From Helicoverpa zea (taxonomy: Eukaryota; Arthropoda; Insecta; Lepidoptera; Noctuidae), in assembly GCF_022581195.2 (NCBI RefSeq), contig NC_061454.1:2914001-2978000 (forward strand): DNA of 64,000 bases, in the 5' to 3' direction. The notes under the pieces are model-generated. The model was given only the letters and a program-made list of their open reading frames with translations, was not told the origin of the DNA and searched no databases. Made by a program: the position numbers and the translations under genes. Position 1 is the stretch's first letter. Every line of letters starts with the position of its first letter. This document shows, piece by piece, positions 61,762-64,000 of this stretch.

Positions 61762-62996
61762 AATAATCATTCACATCTGTAGCTAGCTTGGCAGCCGGTA
61801 GCCATAATAACAGATATGTAATCTACTTTATAATACTTAGATTATCTACACCTATTGCTGCACCAAAACAACACAGGTACGACCTACGAATAACTAAGAA
61901 ACAAAGCATTCACAAATACAATACATTTCTTGGGATGTTGGTTAAGTTAAAAACGAAGTAAACGAACCTCTTTTTTATAAAGAAGTCCGTTTAGATTTAG
62001 AAAAAAAGAAATGAACGATCTCTGTGAGGTGTTTTGAAGGTTATGATTAAATACGCTGGATAATATTTATTATCGAAGTCATTCATAAGTAGCGTGTTTT
62101 ATTTTGGAGACAAAATAACATTTTGTTGTTACTATAACGAGGAAGTACGGTGAGCCAATATTTGTCCTATAAATATTATTATTTCTAAGTAATTATAGAA
62201 TGAAACCGACTAAACTTAACACGATAGGTAGACCAAATTCATAACAAATTAATGCATACTATTATTATAGAAACTCTGTAGGTCTTTATGTTACGGCTTC
62301 ACGCTTAAACGGCTGAAATTATGATAATAGTAGGTGATATCCTGAAGATGGATATAACTATTTACCTGATGGAAATAGTTCCTTCAGGACGCGGGTAAAA
62401 CCGAAGGCAGAAGCTAGTTATATATGTGTTCGCGATTTTTAAAAGAAAATAAACCCGACCATTGATTTAATTTGCTAATGCCGTAGGTCATAATAGTCGT
62501 CACTGGTTTGGAAAAAAACTCGCCAAAAAAACATAGAAAACATACTTTATCAAAGTCTACCAATTATTATGAATTATAATCAGTTACAATGTAAAATTGC
62601 GCGATTAAAGAACACGTATGAATTAGGGATCTGCGTTAGAAATCTTAGAAAATCACACTCCTTACATAAGTCGCTTAGGATTTCTGCGGCTAGAAAATCT
62701 CGAAAATACCTCATTTTTTAAAAATTGTCCTTGGAATCGGCAAAATCACTTAATACCCATTTTTTACACCTCGATTAAGGCCTATATTTCTTACATAAAA
62801 TACGGAACCTAAATAAAAAGGCACAATTACAATTCTCATCTAAAACATCGACCAGTATCAAAGGTCGATAAGATACCTCAATTCAAGGTAACCAGCGTAT
62901 CATAATCTATGATACAACAGTTTACAACCACATTATTTATTAGTGTTTACATCAGTTTTATATTGAAACTATAGTGAATAAGACCTGTTTGTAGTG
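61762..62996. other. Region upstream of the esterase
   Basis: AT-rich DNA with one diverged dispersed repeat at about 62290-62420 (minus, ending GGCAGAAGCTAGTT). The esterase promoter should lie in the last few hundred bases. TTTTATATTGA at about 62956-62966 is the only TATA-like word near the ATG. Confidence 0.4.
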
Positions 62997-64000
62997 ATGT
63001 TCGTTAGTCACAAGTGGTTAGTGCTGTGGTCTCTTTGGGCGGCCCGATTTGTGCGACAACCGACACCAATTCGTCAGTTGCAGGACGGATCGCTTCTTCG
63101 AGGACAATACTCCCCGGATGGCACACATCAACGGTATTTCGGCATACCTTACGCCAGTTCTGAATTCAAGTACAGATTTAAGGTGCATGCTTGCTTAGTA
63201 ACTTGGTCGTCGAGACTGACTTGTGCTGTATGTATTTGAGTCCAATTTTTCATTTTACTGTGCAGAATTACTGGCCGGATCTAAGCAAAAGGAGGAAAAA
63301 AACCTACTTAAGTTATTTACTATGATGATGTTTATGTAATCAGTGGCTAATACTTGTACAATTAGCATAAATGACTTCCTCTTAATTACTAATAAAATTA
63401 ATGTGAATAAGTTAGCAAAACATAAATTGAAACTATGAAATAATTGTTTCAGGCTCCCGGTCCCGTACCAAAATGGGAGGGTGTCTTCGAAGCTACTCGA
63501 GAGAATATAAGATGTCCACAAGTGTACAATAATTACCTATCGCTAGTGGTAGGACCAGAAGACTGTCTTGTTCTGAACGTGTATACCCCAAACGACGCAT
63601 GGGATGGCGTCCCCCTACCCGTTATGGTATTCGTACATGGTGGGGGCTTCAAGGAAGGATCGGGGTCAGCTCTACTTTACGGCCCCGACTACTTAGTCGC
63701 TAAAGGCGTAGTCCTCGTCACAATTAACTACAGATTAGCCATCGGCGGCTTCGCATGTCTCGGTATCAAGGAAGCGCCAGGAAATGCAGGATTAAAGGAC
63801 CAAGTAGCTGCACTTAAATGGGTCCAAAAAAATATTCGAGCCTTCGGTGGAAACCCTGATGATGTCACGTTGTTTGGTGAAAGTGCGGGCGGTGCTTCGG
63901 TTTCTTACCATCTGCTATCACCAATGTCTAAAGGACTGTTCCATAGAGCTATCATACAAAGCGGGTCGTCTCTGGGAACGTGGACTAGACAGAGATCCCC
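62997..64000 (+). CDS. Carboxylesterase, N-terminal 244 residues (cut by window end)
   Basis: A carboxyl/cholinesterase-family hydrolase that cleaves carboxylic esters such as hormones, odours, lipids or plant and insecticide compounds. Exon 1 is 62997-63182 (62 codons). A GT-AG intron ends at 63452, and exon 2 runs from 63453 past the window end, phase 0. Residues about 6-19 (KWLVLWSLWAARFV) form a hydrophobic signal-like segment. Motifs are the oxyanion-hole HGGGF (124-128), the nucleophile elbow GESAGG (Ser206), and the two N-terminal disulfide cysteines (Cys83 in NIRCPQ, Cys100 in EDCLVLNVY). The catalytic acid and His lie beyond the window. The upstream in-frame GTG at 62994 is not used as start. 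The substrate subgroup cannot be decided from this half. Confidence 0.93.

Overview
The window looks like AT-rich nuclear DNA of a moth, probably noctuid-like. The protein genes are insect homologues with short GT-AG introns. The intergenic DNA is full of short GTAGGTAC-type motifs and of retroelement and MITE families that are common in Lepidoptera. The species cannot be named from sequence alone.

Layout. From 1 to 20.8 kb I find no convincing protein gene. This part holds a 122-bp tandem array (about 4.2-4.7 kb), decayed retroelements, and three glutamine tRNA genes at 9.85, 13.05 and 14.48 kb. At 20.8-21.5 kb on the minus strand lies a compact intronless gene with TATA box, initiator and poly(A) signal. 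It encodes a 123-residue protein made mostly of an 18-residue Val-Gly-Asn repeat. From 21.5 to 37.6 kb there is again no clear protein gene, but several well-bounded mobile elements: a TTAA-flanked MITE, a tRNA-derived SINE, a 112-bp palindrome and a 413-bp MITE with long terminal inverted repeats (TIRs).

The gene-rich core is 37.6-53.9 kb. PPT2 (lysosomal thioesterase, six exons, minus strand) carries a fourth tRNA-Gln gene in an intron. Pole2 (DNA polymerase epsilon subunit 2, single exon, minus strand) lies just upstream of it. HEATR1/UTP10 (18S rRNA processing factor, four coding exons, plus strand) diverges from Pole2. The two divergent genes serve DNA replication and ribosome production, and an E2F-like site lies in front of Pole2. 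A hAT-type element, itself carrying a second hAT-type element, fills what appears to be the 5'UTR intron of HEATR1.

From 53.9 to 63 kb the window is mainly SINE and LINE debris, including a SINE nested inside a LINE tail with both target duplications intact. The window ends inside a carboxylesterase gene (63.0 kb onward, plus strand).

The genes do not form one pathway. The least familiar item is the 18-residue-repeat protein. All domain and family names come from my own reading of the translations, and no database was searched.
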